Shown here: piece by piece, positions 1 to 7,937 of the stretch
How positions within the stretch are numbered: position 1 is the first letter of the stretch
How the letters are laid out: each line of letters starts with the position of its first letter
NCBI GenBank assembly: GCA_025526915.1
Contig: JAHLKH010000404.1
Location: 1-14,333, forward strand
DNA: 14,333 nucleotides
Reading direction: 5' to 3'
Origin: Entophlyctis helioformis
Taxonomy: Eukaryota > Chytridiomycota > Chytridiomycetes > Chytridiales > Chytriomycetaceae
Program-made: the position numbers and the translations under genes
Notes under the pieces: generated by a model
Databases searched by the model: none
What the model saw: only the letters and a program-made list of their open reading frames with translations
What the model was told of the DNA's origin: nothing

Positions 1-1064
1 GGCATGATGCCACAATGTCGCCAGTAAACTCACGCGGCCGTCTCTTACCTTCCTCATTGCCGTTTCCGCAGCTGCTGCAACAGCAATGCCCAAGCCATTC
101 AGCACTGTCATTGTGGTGCCATAAGCAACCGACGTGTTCCAGCCAGCTCGTCCAAGCGAAAGGTTGACGACCGATCGACGGCCAGATGCCTTGGTTGCCC
201 GAGTAACATAGTCAAGGCCATTCAAGAGATTGGCCATTGTGCTCCCGCCGTCCGAGTCAAACACTCTGACTGAGACTACGCGAGCAGACTTGGCGACGCC
301 GTACGTTTTACTGGCAACGATGCCAGCAACATGCGTGCCATGGCCAACGCCGTCAATGAAGGATCCGCCTTCCACAAAAACGACTCGCCGTTGACGGCGC
401 GTCCCTCAAAGTCGGGATTTTCCACAGACACGCCCGTGTCGACAACGTACACGTCCACGCCCGATCTGTTTGCTTTGGCAGCGTCAGAGCACGCAGGCAC
501 ACTGAGCCACGGCCACCTTACCCGCCATGACGAGGATACACGTATCGACTGCCGCGAGACTTTGCTGGGTTGTCGCGGCTTGAGATACGAGCGAGGCTCC
601 ACTGGGCATCAGGCTGGACAAGCGAGTAGTCGCTCTGCTGCACATAAACGCGCTGGTTCTCCTCGACGACCCGTGACAAGCGAGCTCTGGCGCAGAACGT
701 CGGCAAGCCAGCGCGGTAGATGGCCATGGTACCCGCGCAGCACTGTATCGTACTGGCGGAGCACACCCTTGAACTTGCCGGCGTCTGTGGTGGGCATGGC
801 AGCAATGGCGCTGCTCAGCAGTTGTCTCATCTTTGAGGATGTCTCGCCTGGAAAGAGCGACTGCACTCGGAGCGTGGCGCCAGACACGATGGACGCAACC
901 GTTTGGGCGTGGGCATCAAAGTCGACGTCCGAGATGGACGGCTCGAGAAGGACAATGTACTCGTCAGGAAAGATATCGGCGAAGCCAGCCGTGGGGACAA
1001 GACCCGTGTCGGCCGCCAAGACAAGGGCCAGGAGAGCGAGAATAGCAAGGCGCATGGAGAGCAT
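1..1064 (-). CDS. Subtilisin-like serine protease (peptidase S8, proteinase K type), 5' part, runs off left edge
   Basis: Secreted endopeptidase precursor; the chain begins at ATG 1064 with a signal peptide (hydrophobic LAILALLALVLAA). An inhibitor I9 propeptide follows (starts DEYIVLLEP, ends VVEENQRVYVQQ), then the S8 catalytic domain: QWSLARISS, the catalytic Asp in VVDTGVSVENPDFEGRA and the catalytic His in GHGTHVAGIVAS. The oxyanion-Asn region lies near 66-90; the catalytic Ser is beyond the window. A 56-nt intron (466-521, GTAAGG, CTGAC branch, CAG) joins YVYPRHGG to SGVDVYVVDTG. A second donor (GTAAGA) lies at 48, so exon 2 ends at 49. Three single-base frame breaks are needed to follow the family: G3 at 670-672 (one base too many), A5 at 376-380 (one too few; splits Asp and His motifs), and near 66-70 (one too few; would restore AAGN). 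With these corrections the exon phases agree with both splice sites. A 46-nt GT-AG alternative near 690-740 would also restore frame but would remove conserved I9 sequence, so a frameshift is preferred. Assembly error or pseudogene cannot be told apart here. Confidence 0.85.
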
Positions 1065-1290
1065 TCTTGGTTGCAAGACAACAAGCAAAGCGGGTCGCGT
1101 TGCCTTTCAGCCGATCGCGTTTGCATCAAGCCAGCCAGTGCAGGCATCCGCCACTATGGGCAAGCATGAACCGCATTCGTTGGATCGCCAATAAGCAAGT
1201 CGAGAGTCAAAATGGATGTATATTGGATGTAGTAGATGAGAGTGGCAGAGGCAAATGGAGCGACGCCAAAAGAGCAGTTCAAGCCGAGGA
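1065..1290 (-). promoter_or_regulatory. Intergenic region upstream of the subtilase gene
   Basis: These 226 bp separate the stop of the chitin-binding protein gene from the subtilase ATG; both genes are on the minus strand. An AT-rich stretch on the minus strand (CCAATATACATCCA, about 1215-1230) is the only TATA-like sequence and lies some 150 bp before the ATG. No other motif is evident. It must hold both the 3' end of the upstream gene and the subtilase promoter. Confidence 0.3.
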
Positions 1291-3072
1291 TCAAGCCATG
1301 ACAAAAGCGAGCACAGCAGCCAGCAGGGAGATGCCGGCAGCAAACGACGATCTGACCGCCGCAGATGGTGTGAGGGCGTTAAAGGCGATCTTGTTCCAGA
1401 CAGACTCGTTGCGAAGACCGTACGAGATCGAGTAGCCAAGCGTTGCGTTGGTGGCAAACATGGTGCGCGACATGTTCTGGAAGCGGTTCCAACCGTTGTT
1501 GCCAAGAGCATTGAGGAGCAAGCCATCGTCGTCATTCTGGGTGGTGTAGGCCAGTTGATACCGGATAAAAGAATCGGCCCTGGCTGAAAGGCAGCCAGTC
1601 ATCTTGTAGTCCTCGACACAGTAGCAGCCTGGGAAAAGGTCGTTTGTACTGGCGAGACTTTTCATGACATCCGACCAGGACGTGCCGTTGGTGAACCTAG
1701 GCTCGAGAAGCTTGGTGCAGGTGATGTTGAACGGATTGATGGGCAGTGTCGCATTGGGTCTCACGATATTGCGATTCAGCAGCTCGAGCTGTGGCTTCTG
1801 AGCCGTGGTGCCAGCGCGGTCGGCGAGGGTCTCAGGCGTCCAATCCTCCACAAAATCACGCTTGCTGACAGCTGAACAGATAAGGCTGAAGCCCGAGGAC
1901 GAGGATGTGAGCACGTTTGCGCCAATAGCGAGAGCACTACTGGTAGCAACGCTGACGGGAACCAGGAGCGGGGCAAGAACAGCGAGTACAGTGCCAAAAA
2001 TGAAGGCGGATGCGATGCCGACATTGGTCGCTTGATCGCATTGGCCATTGCTGCTGCTTGGATGCGACAGAGAGTAGGTGACGTACGACGGGTTGTTGTT
2101 GCCTGTGATTTGGAAATCAAGCGTGGCCTCGCGAGCAAAGTCATGGACCGCGACTTGGTCGAAGTCGCTGCATTGGCACGAGCAGGGGATGCGGCCGCAG
2201 GATCTGGTGCACATGGCGACAGCTGACGGCGAGGTCGTGTTGGAGGACAGAATGCGAGTGGTGTTTGAGGAACCGAGACCGGCGGCTGCTGCACTGTCGG
2301 ATGCTTGGCAGGTGCCCTTCATAACCCAGTAACCGCGCCGATGGTTCCAGACGGTTGACGCGAGAAGAGCAAGGAACGGCGGGACCATTTGCTGGCCATG
2401 AGTGGCGACATTGTATGCCTTGATGTACAGATTGTAGTACTCGGGGGCCCAACCCTGCCGGCGAGGAATGACGATGGACGTTGGGCAGAATAGCTCGCCT
2501 TGGCCGTTTTTTCCAATCGCACTTGGCAATAGCATCCGTCATGCTCTTGACCCAGCTGTCGTCGCCAGACTCGATGTTGCCACCGCCCTTCCTGACGCCA
2601 AGGATCCGATGAGGCGGAATGCGGAATGCGTACATATCGAGCGACTTTCGGCCAGTCCAGCCAGTTGACGATCCGTATCCAAAGTACGCGCCTTGGTTGT
2701 TGCAATGGTCGGGGGTGACTCCACACCAACCATACTGGCTGCAGCACTTGCCATTGGGGCAGACGCCGTAGTCTGGACCGCACTTCTCGATTTTTGTGAC
2801 AGGGAAGCAGCCGCCGGAGGCAGGATCGCAAGCGTAGCCACAATGCTCCTTGGTGCTGCCTTCGTAGCCAAGACTCGAGCAGCAGCTGCCTGCTTCAGCT
2901 GGGCGGCTGGGATCGCAAGCCTCAGCGACCGAGGGGGCGAGTGCGGCCAACACAGCAACGGCGGCAACAGCAAGAGAGAGGAAGCGAGGACGACGCTGCT
3001 TGGCTGCTATTGGGGCGGACTGCGGTGCGAGGACGGAGACGATGGTGCTCGACAAGGCGCTGCTCTTGCCAT
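1291..3072 (-). CDS. Membrane/surface protein with hevein-type chitin-binding domain (CBM18)
   Basis: About 593 aa if read from ATG 3072. The N-terminus has a basic stretch (KQRRPR) and then a hydrophobic signal/anchor (FLSLAVAAVAVLAALAPSVAEA). A Cys-rich region follows, including a recognisable CBM18 domain with the core CCSQYGWCG and flanking CGPDYGVC and DHC; this fold binds chitin or GlcNAc oligomers. The rest is not recognised. It has many N-glycosylation sequons, a long hydrophobic stretch around ASAFIFGTVLAVLAPLLVPV (about 1960-2010) and a hydrophobic C-terminus (FAAGISLLAAVLAFVMA) that could be a GPI signal or terminal TM helix. A frame break sits in the T6 run (A6 in the mRNA) at 2507-2512: one base fewer fuses the two halves through DWKKNGQGELFC. 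The start is uncertain: the signal-anchor frame has no ATG of its own upstream. ATG 3072 reaches it only with one extra base, best placed in the G4 run 3012-3015. No enzymatic function can be assigned. Confidence 0.75.
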
Positions 3073-3140
3073 GCTGTTGGTTGTGGAAGCGAGATGTGGA
3101 TGATGCACAGATGGCCAAAAGCAGGAGGGTGAGCCACGGG

Positions 3141-3383
3141 TCAAAGCAGGAATGATGGGTGGTGCACAGCGATCAGGATGGGAAGACGAACCATGAGCGA
3201 GAAGATGCCGTTAGCAAGTGTAGCAAAGATGGCGAAGATGGAGCCGAGGAACACCATGTGGATGGTGGGCGGGACGGCGGACGGGCTGTCGGTCTTGGGG
3301 GAGATGCTCTTGGCGGACGGCTTGGTGTCAGTGGCAGCGGAATCGTACTGCAGGTCGGCTTGGATAGTCTTGGCGACTCCCAT
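3141..3383 (-). CDS. Hypothetical 80-aa membrane protein
   Basis: The ORF begins MGVAKTIQADLQYDSAA at ATG 3383 and ends just upstream of the CBM18 gene. Residues 1-38 are polar and rich in Ser, Thr, Lys and Pro. A hydrophobic segment (HMVFLGSIFAIFATLANGIF) and a second, shorter one (LPILIAVHHPSFLL) follow, so one or two membrane passes are plausible. I do not recognise the family. An AT-rich, TATA-like stretch lies about 90-105 bp upstream of the ATG, which supports a real transcription unit. The last residues could instead be intron read-through (candidate GT just after FSLM), giving a different C-terminus. A 5' exon of the neighbouring CBM18 gene was considered but does not fit, because that protein has its own signal sequence. 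Confidence 0.4.
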   Translation of the reverse strand: MGVAKTIQADLQYDSAATDTKPSAKSISPKTDSPSAVPPTIHMVFLGSIFAIFATLANGIFSLMVRLPILIAVHHPSFLL

Positions 3384-3467
3384 GTCGAGAAGGGGGGATG
3401 CTGAGCACTGAAACAGGAGGTGCCCAGCGCTTAAGTACTCGGAGCTCAAGTCAGCTGGACACACTCA

Positions 3468-3493
3468 TTATTACCTTTTATGGTATATTTGCC
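3468..3493 (-). promoter_or_regulatory. AT-rich TATA-like core promoter candidate
   Basis: On the minus strand the sequence reads AAATATACCATAAAAGGTAA, a clear AT-rich island in otherwise GC-rich DNA, about 90-105 bp upstream of the 80-aa ORF. It lies immediately before the first copy of the 433-bp repeat. Assigned from position and composition only. Confidence 0.35.
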
Positions 3494-3511
3494 AATGTTG
3501 CGTGGAAGACG

Positions 3512-3944
3512 TCCGCGTGGCGAGTTTGCTCTCCGACCGCATGAGCCAAGCAAAGACCATCCGCGACTGTGCTGGCTGATTCCTCCTTGATGGCCCAAGT
3601 CAGCCACCGCCACCTCTTGTTATCGTCGCCGTCGCCGTCGCCTTTGTTGTCAGTGCTGCCGCTGGTGAGTTGAGCGGCTGCGTGTGCCGAGTTGAACGCC
3701 TGTCGACTTCACACGCCATACGCCACGCAGCTATGCACATCCGCAACCAAGACTGCTGCGCAAGCCGCCTTCCAGTTGCGCCACTCCCGAGCTCACCTGC
3801 GAGCACCACTCCTGTCTTGTGTCGGCACACATGGCGGCGGACGGACAGTCCGATGATGTTGTCACGATGACAGAGTACCGCCATCGAGTTGGATCGGAAC
3901 GCCACCACTCATGAGCCCACCTGCGGGTCTGTGCACACATGACA
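3512..3944 (+). repeat. 433-bp direct repeat, copy 1
   Basis: It starts TCCGCGTGGCGAGTTTGCTC and ends GTGCACACATGACA. It matches the second copy at a constant offset of 462 bp with no gaps; I count 8 substitutions by eye (about 98% identity). The 20-odd bases before it also resemble the spacer before copy 2 more weakly, so the original unit may have been about 462 bp. Confidence 0.9.
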
Positions 3945-3973
3945 TCGTCGTGCCAGCTGCCGCGTGGCAGGCA

Positions 3974-4406
3974 TCCGCGTGGCGAGTTTGCTCTCCGACA
4001 GCATGAGCCAAGCAAAGACCATCCGCGACTGTGCTGACCGATTCCTCCTTGATGGCCCAAGTCAGCCACCGCCACCTCTTGTTATCGTCGCCGTCGCCGT
4101 CGCCTTTGTTGTCAGTGCTGCCGCTGGTGAGTTGAGCGGCTGCGTGTGCCGAGTTGAACGCCTGCCGACTTCACACGCCATACGCCACGCAGCTGTGCAC
4201 ATCCGCAACCAAGACTGCTGCGCAAGCCGCCTTCCAGTTGCGCCACTCCCGAGCTCACCTGCGAGCACCACTCCTGTCTTGTGTCGGCACACATGGCGGC
4301 GGACGGACAGTCCGATGATGTTGTCACGATGACAGAGTACCGCCATCGAGTTGGATCGTAACGCCACCGTTCATGAGCCCACCTGCGGGTCTGTGCACAC
4401 ATGACA
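3974..4406 (+). repeat. 433-bp direct repeat, copy 2
   Basis: Second copy of the tandem duplication, gap-free against copy 1. Differences include C/A and two others within the first 70 bp, single transitions near the middle, and a small cluster near the end (GGAACGCCACCACT versus GTAACGCCACCGTT). Copy 2 lacks the stop that interrupts the plus-strand reading frame in copy 1, but nothing else suggests coding. Confidence 0.9.
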
Positions 4407-4591
4407 GTCTGGCACTGTCAGCTGATGACCAAGGACCACCGCGGTTGCCGCAACGCCATTCCAGCACAAAGCAGCCGGTCGTCATCAAGAGGCTTTATTC
4501 AGACTCGCCGGGCGTGTCGCAGGCACACTGGCCAGCATCAACACCGACCACGAGCACCGGCGAGTATCAAGAGTGTACAATCAAGGGCAGG

Positions 4592-6006
4592 TCAGGCTGT
4601 GCGCCGGATGTAGCTGGCTTCCATGACGCCAAACTGCTGGTTGGCGACATCAGCCACCGCGTTTTGGCCCGTGATCTCCAGGACGCCAAAGTGCTGGTTG
4701 GCGAGATTCGAGGCATCGTGGTCGGCGAGCTCCATGATGCCAAACTGCTCGTTGTCATGATCGTGCTCCATGTTGATGACCGATTGCTGCGAGAGACGCT
4801 GCGCCTCCTGGTACGTTGGCGGCTGTGGCTTCAGTATCATCTCGTCTTGGTCCATGGCGGGCATCGTCGTGGTGCTCTTGCCGTCTTGCTGGTTAATGTC
4901 TGGCTTTGGCTGCTTTGGGATCGGATATTCTGGACAGTATGCCCCAAAAGCTGCGGGCAGGGCCGGGATCGCTGCTGGTGTGGCCGCCGGTGATGGTTGT
5001 GCTGCTGCTGGTACTATCGCGCAGGGCAATCGACCCACTTCGGCGCCAGACGATCAAGAACGCGGCTGCACCGAGGGTGGCTGCACTTGCAAATGCTATT
5101 CCTGCAATCGCACCTGGCGGCAACTGCAATGCTGAAGATGATGACGGAGAGGCGGTGCTGGTGTTGGTAAAGCGGTCCATGTTGGTGAAGCCGTCGTTAC
5201 GCTTGACGTTGACGTTGGCAATGGCCGTGGCCGTGGCGGCGGCGGCAGCTGCGGGCTAAAGCGAGACGAGCTGGCCAGTCCCCTGCCGACAGATCGCTGG
5301 CGGCTGTACGCGGAGCCTGCCGAGCACTGCGAAGGGAGTCCATTCGATGCTGGCCTGAGCCCCGTTGCAGTGTTGTTGCAGCCGATGCTGCAGAGCTGAT
5401 CGCTGCACGTCCTGGTGACAACGCTTGGCTTTTCTCGGAGAAAGTGCTCAGGGCAAACGTGGCGCTGGCGACGCGACTGCATCTCTCGAAAAAGTACTGC
5501 ACGATGCCAGTGACAGGGTTGTCGCTGCACGTTGGCGACAGATGCACCGTTTGCAGACTGTATGACGTTGCTGTTTGGCCGTTTCCGAGTTTGCCAAGGA
5601 CGCCTGATGCTGCGACGCTGCTCTCCATTTCGTCAAAGGCGAGGGCAGGATAGGACGAGAAGGCGAGAAACGTTGGTCCGCAAGGAAGCGTTGTTCCGTT
5701 CTGCCACACGACGGCCGTCTCGACGAGATGGCAGCCCGACCCACAGTCGCCTGCTGGGCATCGGAACCAGTCAACAGCACGCTTGGAGTCGTCCAAGTAC
5801 TCCAAGTAGTAGGACGCTGAGGATCCAAACGTAAAGCAGAGACGCGGCTCTGTTGTCAGGGTTGCTGGCATGATGTAGTCTGCCAAATCCGCCGATGTTG
5901 CTGCGCCAAAACACGAATGGACGCTCGAGTAGATGACCCAGTCCATGGCTGCGGCTTGCTGTGCAAGACTGACGACCAGCAGCACAAGCACGCACGCAAC
6001 ATGCAT
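4592..6006 (-). CDS. Type I membrane protein with PPxY-containing, repeat-bearing cytosolic tail
   Basis: About 471 aa after three frame corrections. ATG 6006 opens a signal peptide (MHVACVLVLLVVSLAQQAAA). A Cys-rich ectodomain follows (motifs FRCPAGDCGSGCH, CSDQLCSIGC), then an Ala/Thr/Ser-rich linker, one TM helix (GAIAGIAFASAATLGAAAFLIVW) with the stop-transfer RR, and a cytosolic tail. The tail has PQPPTYQEA, a PPxY motif of the kind bound by WW domains of Nedd4/Rsp5 ubiquitin ligases, and three short repeats (NEQFGIMEL, NQHFGVLEI, NQQFGVMEA) spaced 18-19 residues. No family is recognised; a surface receptor or sensor, or an arrestin-like ligase adaptor, are guesses. Frame breaks: A4 (plus-strand T4) at 5430-5433, one base short; C3 at 5253-5255, one short; C3 at 4955-4957, one extra. 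Without them the TM and tail are out of frame with the signal peptide. Confidence 0.7.
4621..4761 (-). repeat. Three coding minirepeats in the receptor tail
   Basis: On the plus strand the units start at about 4621, 4678 and 4732 with CCATGACGCCAAACTGCTGG or close variants, that is, 57 and 54 bp apart. On the minus strand each encodes N-x-x-F-G-V/I-M/L-E. Conservation at the protein level, with the DNA also alike, suggests recent duplication of a short linear motif. Confidence 0.75.
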
Positions 6007-6201
6007 GGCGACTTGTTTTGTCAAGGATGCAAACCTTGGGCCGTGGCTGGAGCAGGGGTTTTCAATGCAGAGTTCCATACCGCATCGGGCCACAAACAAT
6101 AGTTCGGTATCAGCACGACCGAGGATAAACTGCCCTGCTATGCAGCACAAACATTGCATCAAAGAAACCACCGTGTTGCGTGAAGCCAAAGCTTGTGACA
6201 A

Positions 6202-6214
6202 TGAATATATTAAA
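6202..6214 (+). promoter_or_regulatory. TATA-like element upstream of tRNA-Lys
   Basis: GAATATATTAAAC lies about 26-38 bp before the first base of the tRNA. Upstream TATA elements near -30 are known for tRNA genes of fission yeast and plants. On the other strand it lies about 200 bp before the ATG at 6006, so it could instead serve the membrane-protein gene. Confidence 0.45.
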
Positions 6215-6238
6215 CATGCGATTTTCTGAGCTCGAGAA

Positions 6239-6311
6239 GCCCGGCTAGCTCAATCGGTAGAGCGTAAGACTCTTAATCTTAAGGTTGTGGGTTCGACCCC
6301 CACGTCGGGCT
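6239..6311 (+). tRNA. trnK-CUU: tRNA-Lys (anticodon CTT)
   Basis: A 73-nt intronless cloverleaf. The acceptor stem GCCCGGC pairs with GTCGGGC (one G-U). The D arm is GCTC/GAGC with loop AATCGGTA. The anticodon stem TAAGA/TCTTA carries the loop CTCTTAA, giving anticodon CTT (reads AAG, Lys). The T arm GTGGG/CCCAC has loop TTCGACC. The internal A and B boxes (TAGCTCAATCGG; GGTTCGACC) are canonical, and no CCA is encoded, as in eukaryotic nuclear genes. Confidence 0.97.
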
Positions 6312-6317
6312 CGCTTC

Positions 6318-6323
6318 TTTTTT
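6318..6323 (+). terminator. RNA polymerase III terminator (T6)
   Basis: A run of six T on the non-template strand starts 7 nt after the tRNA discriminator base, the expected Pol III termination signal and spacing. Confidence 0.85.
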
Positions 6324-6452
6324 GCCCATCTCGCCATTTTGCTCGACATGTGGACACCGATCCCGTCCACCCGCTCTCTTTTGCCATGTGCCGTTAAGCG
6401 GCGAGCATACAAGTCGGTGTTCATTCCAGCCGTCACGATATCCATCCGTTTC

Positions 6453-7651
6453 TTACTCGGGAACGCGAACAAGGATCTTGCCAATGGAGGCGTTGGACTC
6501 CATGTGACGGTGGGCGTCCGAGATGCCCGTCCACGAGTCAAAGACGCGGTCGATGACGGGCTTGAAGGTGCCGTCGGCAAAACCGGGGAGACACTTTGCG
6601 ACAAACTCGTTGCGCAGGGCGATCTGGTAGTCGACGGTGCGCGAGCGGAGGGTCGAGCCGTTGATCTGCAGACGCTTGCGCAGAATAGGGGCCAGGTTGC
6701 TTGCTGGATGGCATGGCACGGGTGGTCAGTGGTCAGTGGACAGTGGCCATTGAGCGATGCGGTTGGCCGGGGATCCAGCAAGACAACAGGAACAGGCGTG
6801 GACTTGCATTGGAGCTGGGCACCGCCGAGAAAGGCGAGCATGACCATGCGGCCATCCATGGCGAGCGAGTCGAGGTTCATGGTCCAGTACTGCGCGCCGA
6901 CAAAATCGACAATGACGTCGACGCCGCGGCCGCCCGTGATCTCGCTCACGCGCTGTGCAAAAGAGTGCGTCTTGTAGTTGACGGCAGCCGTCGACCCGAG
7001 GCTCTCGCAGAACTTGACCTTGTCGTCTGATCCGGCCGTTGCGATGACATGGCGGCTCTTGTTGTGCTTGGCGAGCTGGATGGCGGCCGTGCCGACACCG
7101 CTGGCACCGGCATGGATGAGCACATCCTCCCGGGCTGCAGGCGGTTGACGAGAAACAGGGCCTGGAACGCGGTGAACCAGGCCTCGGGGATCGCCGTCGC
7201 GTGCTCGTACGACATGCCGGCGGGGATGGCGATCGCCATGTCCTGGTGGATGACGGCGTACTCGGCGTAGGCGCCGCCGGGACGAGACCAAAGACGCGGT
7301 CGCCCGTCTTGAAGGACGAAGACGCTGGTGCGTGGACAACGTCGCCAGCAAACTCGACGCCCAGGATGTCGGAGGCGCCTGCGGGCGGTGGGTAGAGGCC
7401 GTTGCGCTGGAGAATGTCCATGCGGTTGAGGGCGAAGCACTTGACTCGCACGAGCAGCTCGTTGGCCTTGGGACGGGTGTGGGCACCTGGCCAATCTCCA
7501 TGAACGCAGCATCGCCTGGCCCGAGAAAAGGCATGTCAGCGGCGGCAGGGCAGGCAGGCAGGTCGGGCCAGGGCAGGGCATGCGAGGCAGTGCGTGAGTA
7601 GTTGGCATGCATGGCATGCACACCTGGCTTGGTGACGACGACGGCACGCAT
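6453..7651 (-). CDS. NAD(P)H quinone oxidoreductase, PIG3/TP53I3-type zinc-free MDR family
   Basis: Predicted to reduce quinones with NAD(P)H. Three exons: 7624-7651 (MRAVVVTKPG), 6808-7515 and 6453-6703, giving about 329 aa, close to the 332 aa of human PIG3. The MDR N-terminal fold shows FALNRMDILQRNGLYPPP and GVEFAGDV. The Rossmann region has the cofactor motif HAGASGVGTAAIQLAK, then ITGGRGVDVIVDFVG. The C-terminus has NLAPILRKRLQINGSTLRSR and SNASIGKILV. Intron 1 is 7516-7623 (GTGTGC...CCAG, CTGAC branch). Intron 2, 6704-6807, fits best as a GC-AG intron (GCAAGT donor). Exon 2 needs three one-base insertions, at G3 7470-7472, G3 7279-7281 and C3 7129-7131 (plus-strand runs); with them the exon phases match the splice sites exactly. 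Divergent from the transporter gene. Confidence 0.88.
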
Positions 7652-7937
7652 GGTGGTGGGGCGGGCGATGACGACATGGAACAAGTTGGGGCGAAGCGGG
7701 GAAACTGCAGGAAGCGGCCCGGTGCACACGATGTGGGCAGGTGGCCTGGCGGTGAGCAAAGGCTGCTGATCTGGCGAGGGCGGTGGCGGGTGCAGGCAGA
7801 TGCGATGCGGCGTGCGAGAGCGGCGGCAGCAGCAGCAGCACGGACAGCAGCGACCGTCGCAGCGACCGTCGCAGCGATGCCGAGTGCGATGCCGTGCGTG
7901 CCAGCATTCGTGCCACTTTCCACTCACCAACGAAACT
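7652..7937. promoter_or_regulatory. Divergent intergenic promoter between quinone oxidoreductase and transporter genes
   Basis: 286 bp lie between the two start codons. The stretch holds a short (CAG) run at about 7826-7840 and a 12-bp direct repeat CAGCGACCGTCG twice in tandem followed by a partial third (7848-7877). No TATA box stands out. It must serve both genes. Confidence 0.5.
7848..7877 (+). repeat. 12-bp tandem repeat in divergent promoter
   Basis: CAGCGACCGTCG occurs at 7848-7859 and 7860-7871 and is followed by CAGCGATGCC. It could be a paired transcription factor site or a simple slippage repeat. Confidence 0.6.

Larger units (their letters stand above)
3384..4591. other. Gene-free 1.2-kb region dominated by a tandem duplication
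   Basis: No convincing gene lies between the 80-aa ORF and the stop codon of the PPxY-tail membrane protein gene. The region consists of an AT-rich promoter-like stretch, two direct repeat copies with a divergent 29-bp spacer, and about 185 bp of unique sequence next to the downstream gene's stop. ORFs of about 100 aa occur on both strands of the repeats. They mirror one another, lack family signatures and, on the plus strand, one copy carries an early stop, so they are not called as genes. Confidence 0.6.

Noticed and set aside
690..740. 46-nt GT-AG intron in the subtilase propeptide
   Set aside because: It would restore the frame, but it removes about 15 residues that align with the conserved I9 core, so a one-base error in the G3 run at 670-672 is the better explanation.
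331..1194. 287-aa plus-strand ORF
   Set aside because: It is the antisense of the subtilase exons, whose catalytic Asp and His motifs are unmistakable on the minus strand.
3118..3137. Start of the CBM18 protein near 3118
   Set aside because: The codon there is TTG, not ATG, and there is no in-frame ATG before the signal segment; a eukaryotic start must be elsewhere, most simply ATG 3072 after a one-base correction.
3964..4332. 122-aa plus-strand ORF in repeat copy 2 with a hydrophobic stretch (LVIVAVAVAFVVSAAAG)
   Set aside because: In copy 1 the same frame is stopped after MSQAKTIRDCAG, no family is recognised, and the minus strand has a mirror ORF of similar length, as expected by chance in GC-rich DNA.
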